From Acheta domesticus (taxonomy: Eukaryota; Arthropoda; Insecta; Orthoptera; Gryllidae): a DNA stretch of 64,000 bases. Each line of letters starts with the position of its first letter. Position 1 is the stretch's first letter. The notes beneath the pieces are model-generated. The model saw only the letters and a list, made by a program, of their open reading frames with translations. It was not told the DNA's origin and searched no databases. The stretch lies in NCBI GenBank assembly GCA_031308135.1, contig JAHLJT010009419.1, positions 179,646,739-179,710,738 of the forward strand, written 5' to 3'. Shown in pieces: positions 24,690 through 37,280 of this stretch. The translations under genes and the position numbers were made by a program.

Positions 24690-25760
24690 CTGTCCTTATT
24701 AACACAACTCAGTCAGCAAAGATTTGTTCAAATCTTTAGAGCCGTTTTTGAGGAAATGTCGTTTGAGCGTTTCTGAAAATCCCTATTTGGTGATATTTTT
24801 CAGAGAAAACGTCTGAGTTTTGGAGAAACTGTATAAGGTATCATTTGAAGCACTTCTTCTCATAAAGCAAAGATGAATTCAAATAGCCCGTAATGCAGAT
24901 ATAAATGCGGAATTTCCAGCTAATTTTTACGGCAAAGCAATGAGTTTTCACGAAATTTAATAAGCCATTATTTGAAGCACTTATATTCATAATTGTAATA
25001 AGGTATAAAAATTGAATTGTATATTATATAAACGATGTGAGAAGTATAATTACATTTGTGTAATTTTTAGTGAAAACAAAAAAGCAGAATTCAACAAAAT
25101 GATGTTAATGTAATTTTTACTGTAAATTTAGTACAATCTCTACTAAAAATTCAAAAGGAAAATTTGGAACCATTTTTGAGAAATTTTTGTTTTGGATATT
25201 TTTCTAATTTTGCTCAAATTTCACTCAAAATGATACGAAAACTACTACAATTTTTAAAACAATTGTATCAGACGTTAATGAAAAAATTAATTGTGAAGAA
25301 CAATTATCGTAAAAAGAAAACTATCTTCATAATTGTAGTTGTAGGAAGACGACGAAAAATGTTTGATTATTTTGGGGCGATTTCCGAGAAATCAAGAATT
25401 TCAACGAAAATGAGACCTGCAACTTACTTTTAAACGTCGTTTATGCTATCCGAGAACTAAATTTAATCAAAAAGTTAGGTGTCATTTTTTTAAAATTTTG
25501 AAAATGTTACAAAGGCTTAATGTAAAGTCTCCCACAAATTTAAGTATCATTTTTAAATTCAAGGGGTCGGGATGGTGAATCAATTTTGGTGAAAGTTCTG
25601 CTTGCGATTTAGCCGATAGCGTTGTTCACAGTTACAGCAATACAGTTACAAAACGTGAATTTCCGTGGAAATCTCGAAATCTTTTTTCCGATGCATTATA
25701 TATTCGTCTATAAAGTACATGTATGAAAATAATTCAATTTTCGTAAAATGTGAGTATTTT
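24690..25760 (-). repeat. Rpt-A copy with internal modules
   Basis: Carries repeated modules (GAGCCGTTTTTGAGGAAATG at 24739; GGAACCATTTTTGAGAAATT at 25167) spaced by blocks on GAAGCACTT and AACGATGTGAGAAG. The single-copy end follows: GTTCACAGTTACAGC, GTGGAAATCTCGAAATC and GATGCATTATATATTCG. The GGAC tetramer block is nearly lost. Confidence 0.65.
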
Positions 25761-28019
25761 TTACTTGAAACAGGCAATTTGTAAACAATTATTTTCTCAA
25801 AATGGCTCCAAAGTGTTTTATTAAGTTTTTTCTTGTATGGAAAAAGAGGGCGGTAAAAAGTGTGGTGCTAGTCTGATAAATGCAAATAGTGTTGCTCCAC
25901 TAGTTGCGTTCTTTTCACAAGTACTCTAGTATTTTAGATGAAAGTTGACAAAACTTTTTTAACGCAAGAAGAAATTAGGTATGGTACGTCAAGTCTATTT
26001 GATTTTGAGCAGGAATTCATAATAATTAAATGAAAAACACAATGAAACAGATGCTACAGGTTAGATATTTTCTCATCAGATATAGTGAACAAACATGGCT
26101 CTCGTTATATTTTCATTTGAGAAGTAATGCGTTTCTTTTACGAAGTCTGCGATTTGAGCTAAAGTGCCCATTAAAACAGTATTAACTTCCTCCATTGTTT
26201 GCAGAATACAAATTATCTGCAAGCTGTATTGCAAATTTGGATTCAGTACCTAATGCGAAAAAAACAGTATTTCAGCATGACTCATCATTTTCTAATTCCC
26301 CTACCAACATTTGCCATTCTTTGTCTCGTCTAAATACATTATAAAAACAGGCCACTGAACCTGATGACTACTAATTTATTCATCCATATTAAAATATATT
26401 CATCTTTGTTGCTACGTACGAATATAATCAAGAATACATTTTGCGCGTACAGACGACACAAAGGGATTCACTTTTCTAGTTCTGATGTAGAAACGAATTG
26501 AAAGGAGTGAAATCAGTTGGATCCATAGAACGAAATATAGAGCGAGGACGAACAGGACGAGTGCTTCGAAAACTTGTGATGTAATGCAATATTTTCGTAA
26601 TTGATTATGCCATCCCGTGAGGGAGAGGCTTTATTCCCTGTTGGAATTCAGGACTACTTTTAAAACTGAGTTTTAAACTACATGCAGGAGCAGATTTATG
26701 GCTACCGAGTGTTAGAATTTTCTGCAAGATCAACACGGTTAACTTAACACGTTAGGTAAATTGCATTATCATTATCGAGAAAACAGCGTCCGTTTGTCAC
26801 TCACAGGTACTCCTTTTGGTGTACCAATCAAGAAAAAAAAGGTGACACTCGACGCTCCTCGCTCTCCTCACGAAATCTGATCATTTTTTGCATGTTCATC
26901 CAATAATTTCCCTACAAAACGTGTTATTTTTGTTTTTTGTTGTTTTTCTCACAAGTAAAAACGTGTTTGTGGTGACGTACGGAGCCCGCAGAGTTGATCA
27001 ACTGCTCATTCAAATCCTCTCGACAAGAGAAATTGATTTGCACAACTCTTTGTAGGATATTATCCTTTAGTAGAGTATCCCTTTAGGATTCCTCCTTAGT
27101 ATTCCTCCTTAGTAGAATATACCTTTAGGATATTCTAGAAAATCTAGAAAACACGCGTTTTCGATGTTTTTAATGCACATGCTAGTACATTGGGAAATCA
27201 CTGTAAAATACTATACGCTTTCCGACATTATGATTCGTTTCGACTTGATTTTGTAGATTGGCGATAGTTAAATTTAATTTTGTAGTGAAACAAAAATTGA
27301 AACAAGTATTTTAATTGATATTTTTTCATGTAACTTACTATACCCAAAAATGGAAGAATTGGGAAAATGCAATATGTTTAAAATTTATTTTTACAATTAA
27401 TTCCAAACACAAATTAAACGTTTAAACATGACACTCCCTAGGCGCGTCTCTAAGGTAGTAACTAGTATGTATCATTATGTTCACATGAGAAGCAAACTGA
27501 GCTTAATTTGTTTGGTACATCTTGCCTATGAGAGTATGTATGACACAGTATGACACAGAAATCAGATTATAGTGACATATTCGCTTTCAGAACGTACAAG
27601 ATATTACATTCCAATGCTTCATACTCTAATATATTTATTGTTATTTATATAATTCTTGCCTATAATCATAACAGTTCAACGCCCTGCAAATGAATAATAC
27701 AATGGTAATCATTGTATTCACACTTATATACAAAATATCTTCAAAAAACTGTTTTAAAAAGCGTGGATCTTCAACGTATGGCTAGCGTCATGCATGTCCA
27801 GAAAAAAATATTACTTGGTAGCCTTACAGAGGTTCAGTCGGATGTAGTGTTTGGGCAATAATCATCTGCAATCTAGGAGTAGCTTAGGTGACGATTCAAA
27901 TTTTGAAGGCAAACAGAACGACGACTTAGAAATAAACTTACTATTGTACGTCATTTACAATTTTTGAAATTTTATTTACGTAATAATACTTTTATATATA
28001 GTTATTTATATATAAAAGT
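25761..28019. other. AT-rich intronic sequence, nothing recognised
   Basis: No exon, RNA or clear transposon was seen. A small imperfect tandem array (TTCCTCCTTAG units) lies around 27060-27130. Confidence 0.5.
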
Positions 28020-28078
28020 TCTGTGAGGCCGAAACAGGCAGACGCCTAATCCTTGAAGTGAAGAAGAAGAAGAATTTT
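28020..28078 (+). repeat. Retroposon 3' end with (GAA)n tail
   Basis: GACGCCTAATCCTTGAAGTG runs into AAGAAGAAGAAGAA. The 5340-5530 block on the other strand ends in a very similar way. This is consistent with a 5'-truncated LINE or SINE. Confidence 0.3.
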
Positions 28079-28229
28079 ATATATTTGATATGTTCCCAAC
28101 TACTCAAATATTTACAGTTTGATTACACACATTGTCGGGATCTGCTTTTACTGATTTCACAAACAGCAACAAATACAGCAAGCGTGCAATTCAGATTAAC
28201 AGGTTCTTCAAGAACAAACGTTGAGAACA

Positions 28230-28510
28230 ACCCGCGCGTTTAAACGTTCCACGGCGCAATGAAAACGCACAGTCAGCGAGCACGGAAGCGGCGTCGCCCA
28301 GCGGTTGGCGACCTTGGCAGGGCCACGGCCAGGGCCGGAAGCCTCGACAGGCCCGCCATTGTCCCCGCCCCCGCCCTCGCCCCCGCCTCCGGTCACGACC
28401 CCGCCCCCGCCCCCGATCCCGGCCACGGCCCCGCCTCCCGCCCTGGGCGACACGCCTTCGGATACCGAAATGTCTATCTCGCCGCGCTTTCGCCATGAAG
28501 TGAAAATTAC
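28230..28510. promoter_or_regulatory. GC-rich island; G-run-rich minus strand
   Basis: The plus strand carries CCCCGCCCCCGCCC-type runs; on the minus strand GGGGGCGGGGGCGGGG-type runs recur between about 28350 and 28450. That meets the usual four-G-run pattern for quadruplex formation on the minus strand, which is the sense strand of the elongase intron. The proline-rich and arginine-rich open frames here are composition artefacts. Confidence 0.4.
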
Positions 28511-29204
28511 CTAGGGATCGCAAAATTTGTAAGAAACCGACGTATTGGGTTGAAATGACAAAAGGGAAAATTGCTATGTAACTTTTATATGAAATATTCA
28601 AGTATTTTCATATTCCACGTTTTGTTCGAGTAAGCTGAAAAACGGGAAGGCGGTCAAAGATACATTAACAGGAAGCCTTAAAATTCCCGACGACGGAAAA
28701 ACAATACAGCCAGACAATAGTATTACGCTCTAAATCAGATCGATTCAGAATGTGCAGGTCAAGAGAAACAGTGCCATTACATTAATAGCTGTTGTGAGTT
28801 TCAAATATAGTGTTCTAAACATAAAATGTATTTTGCTGGATTACTCTTGATTAAACGTTCATTTTCAAAAAAATTGCAATATAGGATCAGAAAATATAAT
28901 TTTCAGAGTCAATGTTTTGAAAAGGAAATATCGGTATGTACGAAAAACACATGTCATCGTCTCTAGACGCATTACATGAAAAACACATGCTTACAAAAGA
29001 AATTCAAACGCTTGTCAAAGTAAACAACAACATGAGTACACCAAAGACACTTTCGTGCAATTGTATACATCACGTTTTGAAACTAATTCATTGAAATTTA
29101 CAAACATGACAGGTTTAGGACCATTCTCGATATGCCAGGCGGAAGCGTTGGTGATTTATGTTGCCCTAGTGTTTTGTCAACTTCGCAGTTATCAATTGTT
29201 TTAT

Positions 29205-29262
29205 ATCATGATGATGACGACGACGATGACGACGACGACGATGACGACGACGACGATGACTT
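29205..29262 (+). repeat. (GATGACGAC)-type trinucleotide microsatellite
   Basis: Interrupted GAC/GAT repeat. It would read as a poly-Asp run but is not in a supported gene. Confidence 0.92.
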
Positions 29263-29354
29263 CTCTGCGAAACAGCAAAATAACTCTTGTCAATCAATAA
29301 ACATTGAAGATAAGTACTAATTTCAACACACGAGTAGTGAAATAGTTAAATGTA

Positions 29355-29660
29355 ATACAAGTGATAAAAGTGACATTTTATTTGGGTAGTATAAAATGTT
29401 GCGAGACGAGGCCGATAGGCCAAGTAGCTCAGTCCTATGAGCAAAATAAAAGCACTTTTACCACGTGTGTCATACACTATTTTTTAGGTAGACTTACGGA
29501 CTTTCATTTTATTTTCATTCAAGTATACAAATAACTTACTGATACTTTAAGATCAGTAGTAGCTGACGCGCTCAGATGAAAGCATTTTGTTTTCTTCGCT
29601 GCGTTAACAGATTTGTCTGCACTTTTGTACATCGTCTCACTTAATAGAAAAGCACATCAT
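29355..29660 (+). repeat. Dispersed repeat, copy 1 (partner at 58308-58610)
   Basis: AAAGTGACATTTTATTTGGG, CACTTTTACCACGTGTGTCA-TACACTA and TTAGGTAGACTTACGGAC correspond in order and spacing to the 58.3-kb copy. Diverged and non-coding. Confidence 0.6.
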
Positions 29661-30425
29661 AAACACTAATGTTTTAGCTATGCATGACCAGAAAGAACTT
29701 ATTTTACTACTGGCTGTCTAAAAAAGGAAATTCATTAAAAATTTGGTGTCAGTTTAAGTAAACATCATGTTTTAAGAACAAGCGAACATATTTACTCGCA
29801 TTTGTGCTCGTCGTGATTGTGTAATTTGTTCAAATACATATAAGCAATACACGAAGATATACAATGTTCTATTACTTTGATTACGTGAAAGCACAAAATT
29901 TAAATATATCATATTGGGTATTACGGAAGCTGTTCACAGAATTCACGTAACATCTAGCGATTGTGAGTAAACAAGTAACACATTTTCGAGTTCATGGACT
30001 GAGTTCATTCATTACCTTGTATGTTTTGTTTACACTGCGATTCACACCGTATTTTTCCCTCACGCAGTATTTTTCATCTACAGTTCAGCAAATTGGTGTT
30101 TTGTAGCAAATTTGACTTTTGCACATAAATATATTAAAATTATTTTACACATTAAAATCATCGACATTGCGTCAATGAACGCAAATTTCAATACAATTCA
30201 AAATGCATAGAGTTTTCAAGAAAACGTGAGCCTAACATAATTTTTGGAAATTCTTGGACTAGTATTTGTATTGCACGTGTGTTCAGCTACCAAGAGTTCA
30301 TGCCGCCTCGGGAACGTTCACACTTTTACTTGAGTGCGAAATGCCACAAGGATGCGTGAGACAGCGGAGGATACTAAGTACACTAAGGGGTGCGGCGGTC
30401 ACGTAAAGGACCGAATACCTTTACA

Positions 30426-30460
<35 letters not shown>

Positions 30461-30468
30461 TAATAATA
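30426..30468 (+). repeat. (AAT)n microsatellite
   Basis: Follows GGACCGAATACCTTTAC, so it could be a retroposon tail. One interruption near its end. Confidence 0.92.
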
Positions 30469-30617
30469 TGTATATTGTTTTTTTCCCTTTTGATTCTGTG
30501 TTAATGTGGTCGAGACCCGTCAGAGTACTACAATAAATGAACAACAATAAACATTAAAATCCTGGTATCTATTCAGGATTGGTTCTACATTCAGCGTTCC
30601 ACATATCTCAACATCAG

Positions 30618-30622
30618 TAATA

Positions 30623-30673
<51 letters not shown>
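30618..30673 (+). repeat. (AAT)n microsatellite
   Basis: About 18 AAT units with one variant near the start. Confidence 0.95.
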
Positions 30674-31127
30674 TTTAATTCTTTATTCTGTTCCAATGGT
30701 TAACATTCATTTAGTAGTTTATTTCCTTCTACATAATCTCAAATTCAGAGGTTTCAATAGAAGCTAAGACACAAGCACGGGGACCTCTTTTTTAGTCAAC
30801 GACATCCAAAAAGGAAATTTCGACTATTCTACTCGTAGGAGAAAATGATTTTCTATATGTATAAACAAGAAATGTCCACATGTTTCATATCAGAATTCCA
30901 CAAGAATTATTTTTGTAATTATATCGGCAATTTTTCCTCCAGCTTTGTAATACTTTCTGTGAATTGCGTATACACGTAAACATATGTAAAATAATATTTT
31001 ATGAAATACGTCTTCACTTTTTTGTCGTGTAAAGTAAAATGGGTACAAATAGGTATGGTATAAATCCAATTTTTATTAAAATTTTGAAAACTGCAAATTT
31101 TAATCTTTCGGGCTTCTTTTGTTACAG

Positions 31128-32260
31128 TAATATTATTCTTTTTCGTATACCCTGCGTACTATCGATAAACGAATGTAATGCTGCAAAAAAATCGATGCCA
31201 AGATTTTAAAGAATGTACACACTTTGAAGTCCCTGATACCCAAAAGGTGGTTTATTTTCAAAACTTCTGCATGCTTGTCTGGTAATGGCATATGTGAACA
31301 ACACTGACCCAACGCGAAAACTTTTCACATGACTTACCCAAAATTAATATTCTCCGAACGATCAAGATTCAGCAAATTGGAAACGTTATTGTAAATAATA
31401 CGTGAACATTAATAAATGGAAAATTAATTAATGCTTTACTGAGTGAATGAAGGAGCAAAAAATTAATTCATACAAATGCGACGTTCATCCAATTATTTTC
31501 ACTTATATCTAATTTTGTGATAGGAAAGAAATAATCTGATAGTTTAAAAATGTATGTTAGAAGTTGTTGAATCTTTGTTGGTATTCAATATATTTAGTTG
31601 GTAGTTTTGTTTGATGTTATAGCCAATTTTGGATATTTTCTGTCAAAATATAAAAAAAACGTGGAAGCACTTCTGCTTTTTCTCCTAGCAATGAACAAAA
31701 ACAATTTTATTTCTATTAAAATATAAGATATTGGCTACACCTCCATTAACATACATTAATTTTAAAATGAGCAGAAAGTTGAATGAGGGTTTTTAGTAAG
31801 CTATGTCTCTCTTCAGAAACTACTCCACAGATCAGAATGTGCCAGGATAGCAGATATGTGAAAAGTGACATATCTGTGTGAAGGAAACTGAGTAATTTGG
31901 TAATCCATCTGGTTTTCTTATTTTAATTCGTTTTAAAAATAGTTCTTCAAATAGGATCATGTTCAATTTTTTGAAGAAAACGTTGTTGGTAATTTATGCT
32001 TGAAGTAAAGGCAATTTAAATGATTGTTCTCAAAATTGGCTCCAATTTTTTCTTTCATTTTTTCCCTGGGTAGAATAAAGGAAACTGAAAACCGGTGCAG
32101 GTATCACTTTCGTTGAACTCTCTGAATTTTCAAAAATTACAAACGTTACCAATAATGCGCAAAATACGTGATGTTATAGCACTGCTAGTACTATTCTGCT
32201 ACTAGGGGACCGAAAAAACTGAAAAAAATTCGAATAAATATCTTTTAGACACCAATATGT
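31128..32260 (+). repeat. Rpt-A copy (terminus on the left)
   Basis: TTTTTCGTATACCCTGCGTA, then GTAATGCTGC-AAAAAATCGATG, TCCCTGATACCCAAAAGG, GTGAACAAC, and later a CTCAAAATTGGCTCCAATTT module with GAATAAAGGAAACTG and GATGGTAACAAAATTC. Old and diverged; the GGAC block is mostly lost. Confidence 0.6.
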
Positions 32261-33089
32261 AGCAGCTAGGAAGAGGATGGTAACAAAATTCAAAGGTTAG
32301 ACGAGATGAAACATATTAGGAAACTAGTATAAGAAAGTTTGTGCTTTTCTGTAGCTCAACTAGTTTATATTAGTTTCATTAAGGATCTCACATGTATTGT
32401 ACATGTAATTTCTTTAAAGATTTGTAGAAAAAATATAATGTATGTATGTTCATTTCCGTGATTATATTCAAGAAACTGTAAGCACTTATTTTGGGATTCT
32501 GGTGAAAGGTATTCATTTGCACGATAGTGCTAATTTGCTGACGGTACTTGGGCGTTTTTTCAAAGACACAAGCAAGAACGAGTTAAAAGGATAATTAGTT
32601 GAGAACACTCCGCAAGGTTGAGGTTGTTTCGGCACTGAAAAGAAGTGAGCAGTTTGAGTGCCGTTATGCATTTGGTTACAGTTATTCTCTGCTTTCTTGA
32701 TTACCAAAAACACTCACCAGGGATTTCGAAAACGCTTCTTCAAGCAAGAAAAGAATCTGAACAAGGATCAGTAATTGTAACGACACTAAAATGTATTCCA
32801 GAATCTTTAAAAACAATTATTTTGCATCCTGAAGCTGCGAAAATACTAATTGCAGTAACTTTCATATATGAAAGCAAGAACTTGCTACCACTCTTGTATG
32901 GAACAGTATGTATATATTGCCGTATGCGGTCATGCACGGTGACGCCAACTTCGCTTTCGTCATAGAGTCACGCCTGTTTGGACTGTCCAGTGTACACCGC
33001 AGTCTTGTGAACAGTTGAATTCTCTGCCTGCACTGCTCACTACGCCAGGTCAAATCACGTGCTTTCCAAGGGGAAGAGACCGGCAGAGG

Positions 33090-33600
33090 ATGGCTAAAGC
33101 CATAGACTCATGTCACTCAGTGCCTCTGACCTGGAGGTCCTAGGTTCGAATCCCGACGTGGCAGGATTTTTGATACTAGCCTCAGACGAGTTCAGTCACT
33201 GTCTTCTGATCGGTAGTTTTCCCGTAATCTCTCCTACAAATATCAGGCGAATGCCGAATCAGTGCCCTACTAATCGCCCACGGACCACGCGCGATCTTTC
33301 GTTCGCATCCCTTCCCCTATCCTACACTTTACACACGCTTACACTGAAATGCAATACACTACCACACTGCCGGAAGACCGGTCGGAAATTTAGAGCTTGT
33401 CCTGACTGGGGCGGTGCCCCACTGGTGGGAGATACCTGGTTGGAGAAATTCCCATTAGCCAACAGAAGGTCGGCGCCGGATCTGGCTATCCAACAGGGCA
33501 ATATCATCGCCTCCCGAGCAAAAACATGCACTACATTTAAGGGAATAATAACCATAGCCGTTGGCACTCCCAGAACCACTAGTAACCAATCAAACATCGA
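33090..33600 (+). repeat. SINE-1 copy, near full length
   Basis: The tRNA-like head ATGGCTAAAGCCATAGACTC is followed by an intact box B (GGTTCGAATCCCG at 33143). The body carries TTTCCCGTAATCTCTCC, CTAATCGCCCACGGACCACG, TACACACGCTTACACTG and GGGGCGGTGCCCC. The same order appears in reverse orientation at 49985-50395 and 59165-59625. The 172-codon open frame (33110-33628) is SINE sequence, not a gene. Confidence 0.8.
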
Positions 33601-33837
33601 AGGGAAGAATCTAGGGCAACGATGCTAAGATATGTGCCAACCGTGGGACTCGGTGGCACTCTTTTCGACCTAGAGGACCAACACAACACAACAGAGCAAT
33701 TGTGACAATGGCTCTATAACTAACATGTGAGGTACGATAAGCGGAGGCGAGAAAACTCAATTGAAATATGTTCGTTGCTCTTTTTAGGTTTTTTATGTTT
33801 CTTAGCATTTTTACTTGTACATTTCTGAACGCATTCT

Positions 33838-35640
33838 CTTCTTACTTTCCCGTATACGTACGTATACACGGAGTGATATACGTAGTATAGGAAAAGTTAT
33901 GTAATGCTGCGCGAAAAAATGGCCAATTTTCGGCGGAAAAAAATTAATTGCCGGGCCGTGAAAACGAATAAGTGGATAAAACCAGTTGCTAAATTAAGAA
34001 AAAAAATCCTCTATCTCGTGGTGTGGTCAAAATCCATGATTTGTTGCTTCTTTATACTTAAAAATCGATTGACGGCATTCCGTCCGTCTGTCCGTCTGTG
34101 GTCAACGCTAGCGCCTAAACCGTTCGGTCGATTTTCTTCAAAATTGATATTCTCCAGTCGATCTGATTCTAGTCGAAGCTTTGTGATTTCGAAAAAGATT
34201 CTTTAAAATTTGAGGGTACTTTATATGAAGCCCCCCGGGGATTTTCAACATTTTCTCAAAAACGGCTACAAATTATTTCTTTAAATTTCTTGTGTGAATA
34301 GGAAAATACACTTTTTAACATGGCATAGGTCCGATTTTCACGTACAGCTCTGAATTTTCGAAAATTGTGAAAGTTTGAATTTTTTTCGGCGTCTTTCTCC
34401 AACTACAAAATTGAAGATAGAGATTTTTTCTTCAAATAAAATTTGTTCTGCATATTGAGTTCTTTAATAAAGGTCATGTAAATGTTTTTCACAATTTTGG
34501 TAGTTTTCGTGCAATATTGCGTGCAATATGTGCAATTTTAAAAAATTACAAAAACAAAATTTTCTCAAAAACGGCTCCAAATTTTTTCTTTAAACTTTTG
34601 GTAGGGATAGTGGTAAATGTACTCTATCAATGACATAAAAGCCACTTTGGTCTGTCGGTTGGTTTTTTCAAAAATTACCAAAATGTAAATTTTTTTACTT
34701 GTCTCTCACGTCGTTAATATTTACATTATCGGCGATTTTTTTACATTATTATATTTACTAGTATATATGCTTTAAATAATGTCAAGTAACGTTTCTCGAA
34801 AACACTACCGTTTTCTGTGAAACGTAGCTCAAATTTCGGCATTTTCAGAAATGCTCAAACGCCATTTTCTCGTCAATATGGCTGCAAATTTTTTCTTGAA
34901 CTGTTTGTAACGGATAGTGCTAATTACACTCATTAGTATAGCGTGAAGTTTATTTTGAGTTTTTTTTGTTTTTTTCAAAAAATATATAAATGTAAATTTT
35001 TTGAAAGATCTCTCACATCTTTAATATGCACATTATCCGCAATTTGTAAAGATGATTATATTTGTGAGTGTAAGTGCTTCAAATAACTTTAAATAAAGTA
35101 TTTTGAAAACTCAAAAATTTTCTGTGAAAATGATCTTCAAATTTCGCATTTTAGTAGTGCTAAAACGCCATTTTCTCTTAAACGGCACATAATTTTTAAA
35201 AGAAAAGTTGCCATTTACGGCTAGGTTTTTGTGTTCTTTAATATTCTAAAATTAATGTTTCTGTTCTACCAATAGGAAACCGAAAAATTAAGAAAATGAC
35301 AAAAAAAATGTACTTTTGGCGATGATAGATGGTAGCTGGCAAGAAAGAGTATGTGGCAGATTCCGAATATTGGCAAATAAATAAATAAAATAAATACGGT
35401 CATGCTTAATTTTTTCAAAATACGAGTAGTTTTTCTTTAATTTTGTGACAAACGTAATAGGCCGCTGTAAATTTACTGCGCTTCGGACAGCTGGATTCGT
35501 CGTAAATTAGAATGTGCAATTTTGTATATTATTTCTTTCTTCGTTTCTTACATTCGAACTTTGTTATAGACTTACACATTAATATTTTAGAAATTGTTTA
35601 TTTTGAAATATTTGAAATAAGTAAAAAGAATTAATAGCTC
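33838..35640 (+). repeat. Rpt-A copy, the longest and most complete
   Basis: Starts TTACTTTCCCGTATACGTAC, then GGAAAAGTTATGTAATGCTG, TCCGTCTGTCCGTCTG, CGCCTAAACCGTTCGGTCGA, GAGGGTACTTTATATGAAGC. Four modules follow, beginning at about 34247, 34558, 34863 and 35169 with ATTTTCTCAAAAACGGCT-type starts, spaced 305-311 bp. The 3' region (AATTTACTGCGCTTCGGACA, then TTACACATTAATATTTTAG) is shared with the copy ending near 46700. Non-coding throughout. Confidence 0.88.
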
Positions 35641-36779
35641 TCAGAATAGCGACAATGCAGGGTCTGCAACAATGGAATTCACTTTGCGCTCGCGAATATC
35701 TGTGACTTACGTGTGATTGTTGTGACCTAATGGAACTGTATGAAAAGGAGTTATAATTGTCTAATTTATGTTGATATTTGCAGGCAAATATTTAGTTTTG
35801 CACCAAATGCTGTAGCATTTGTAGTGAGTAGAGAATTTGTTGCATGGTTTTAAAATACTCTTCCCTAATCATGGCCCAATGGAAGGCATTTCTCTATTTC
35901 CAGGGTATCAGGCTTCTTTTTCCAATACAGGGTTACAAAACTTTTGCATTCTACTTTTGTGAAGTTGTAGAATTCACATAGTTCTGACAACACTGCAATG
36001 GAAATAGTGAGTTCCAAGCGAAGATGTTAGTAGCGCATAAAGTGCAATATTACAGTACTACTTAGCTGTTTCCTCTAATATGGGAAAGTAAGTGCTGTTG
36101 TAGCACCACTAGTTTGGGATTAAAATAATGAGTTGAGGTGATAACATTTGGGCATTACACGTCGCGCTGTGCGCGCCACTGCTACCAGAAGGCAACCTTA
36201 ACCTCACTTTGCATCTTCCCAGTCATGCCACGCTTACTGCTAGTAAAATATCCCTGGCACGGGCCTGGTAGCATTAAGTGTCAGTGGATCTCATATACTC
36301 TAGATAGAAACGTCGATTTCGATTAGGTTCTAGCACTTGATTGTGCTGGCTGATGTTAAGACTTTGTGACGATGAATAGAAGATTGAAAAATCCATTTTT
36401 TAGTATGAAGCCGAATTAGTCACACCTCCATATTGTCCTCTCAGTGGTTGATGTGTCAGTCTGAACCAATACTGAAGAAACGAGCACAAAAAAGTCTAAC
36501 AATTGTGTCTCTCTGAAGTCTTTTTGAAGATGTTTTTTTGAAGTCGTCTTTTTGAAGCATTTCTTTGGTGTTCCGTTTCCGCCATATTTGTGTTCCAAGG
36601 ACGGCTTGATGCTAAATTTTGGGATAACAGTGTGTTTCCCCTGTTTTGGAAATCCATGGCCTTGCAAACCTGGTCTGAAAGAGACCCTTCGGTCAGAAGC
36701 GAGACTTATCCCCTCAGTTGCGAAAACGTGAATACGTCACACTATGCGAATGAGACATTTGAAGGTGCCTGCCGCTCTT
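35641..36779. other. No feature recognised
   Basis: Intronic DNA with a purine/pyrimidine-biased patch of TTTTTGAAG-type tandem words at 36500-36560. No supported gene or transposon. Confidence 0.45.
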
Positions 36780-37280
36780 AGATCCAGAGCAACTCCCGCC
36801 GCAGGAGTTGTCCCACGCGGCGCCGTCAGGCAAGGCAAGGCGCGTTGGGCAACCGGGATTAGCAAGGCGGCCGCGATCTCCAGACGCAAGGTGCGAACGA
36901 CGCTCTGCAACGCGGTGCGGCGGCGCGGCGCTGCGCGAGATATTACCATTCCCAATGACAGCCCGCGTCGCCAGGGGCCGCGCCCGCGCCTGCACGTGGA
37001 CCCGGCGAGTGATACAACGACCAGCCGCTGCTCGAACACGGTGAACGAGTTTTCGTTCGCCAAGGCCCCGCGGGCGGGAGTCGGTCCTTGATCTCGCGTT
37101 ACGAGTCCTGGCGTGGAACTGGAAACTCCCGTCCCCAATGTCTCGGTGTCACTCAGGTTATTGACAGAGAGGTGATTGCGGAGAGACGGTGGATGAGTGG
37201 GCGAGGTCCGTGGCTGGCGGATGTAACAGCCCGGGTGCCCTCCGATTCGGCTCGGGATTCGTTGCAGCAATGAGTCGTGG
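36780..37280. promoter_or_regulatory. CpG island, ~500 bp, within the ELOVL intron
   Basis: High CpG over ~500 bp, including GGTGCGGCGGCGCGGCGCTG near 36915. Long open frames on both strands (177 codons minus, 115 plus) are basic, low-information and mutually overlapping, as expected of GC-rich DNA. It could be an alternative promoter of the elongase or an orphan island. Confidence 0.4.

Noticed and set aside
28208..28601. Arg-rich and Pro-rich frames
   Set aside because: Composition of a C/G-run tract; no conserved motif.
33110..33628. 172-codon open frame on the plus strand
   Set aside because: It coincides with a SINE-1 copy whose homologues at 50 and 59 kb do not keep the frame.
36737..37270. 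177-codon minus-strand open frame
   Set aside because: Lies wholly in a CpG island with overlapping frames on the other strand; basic, low-information sequence, no recognisable domain.
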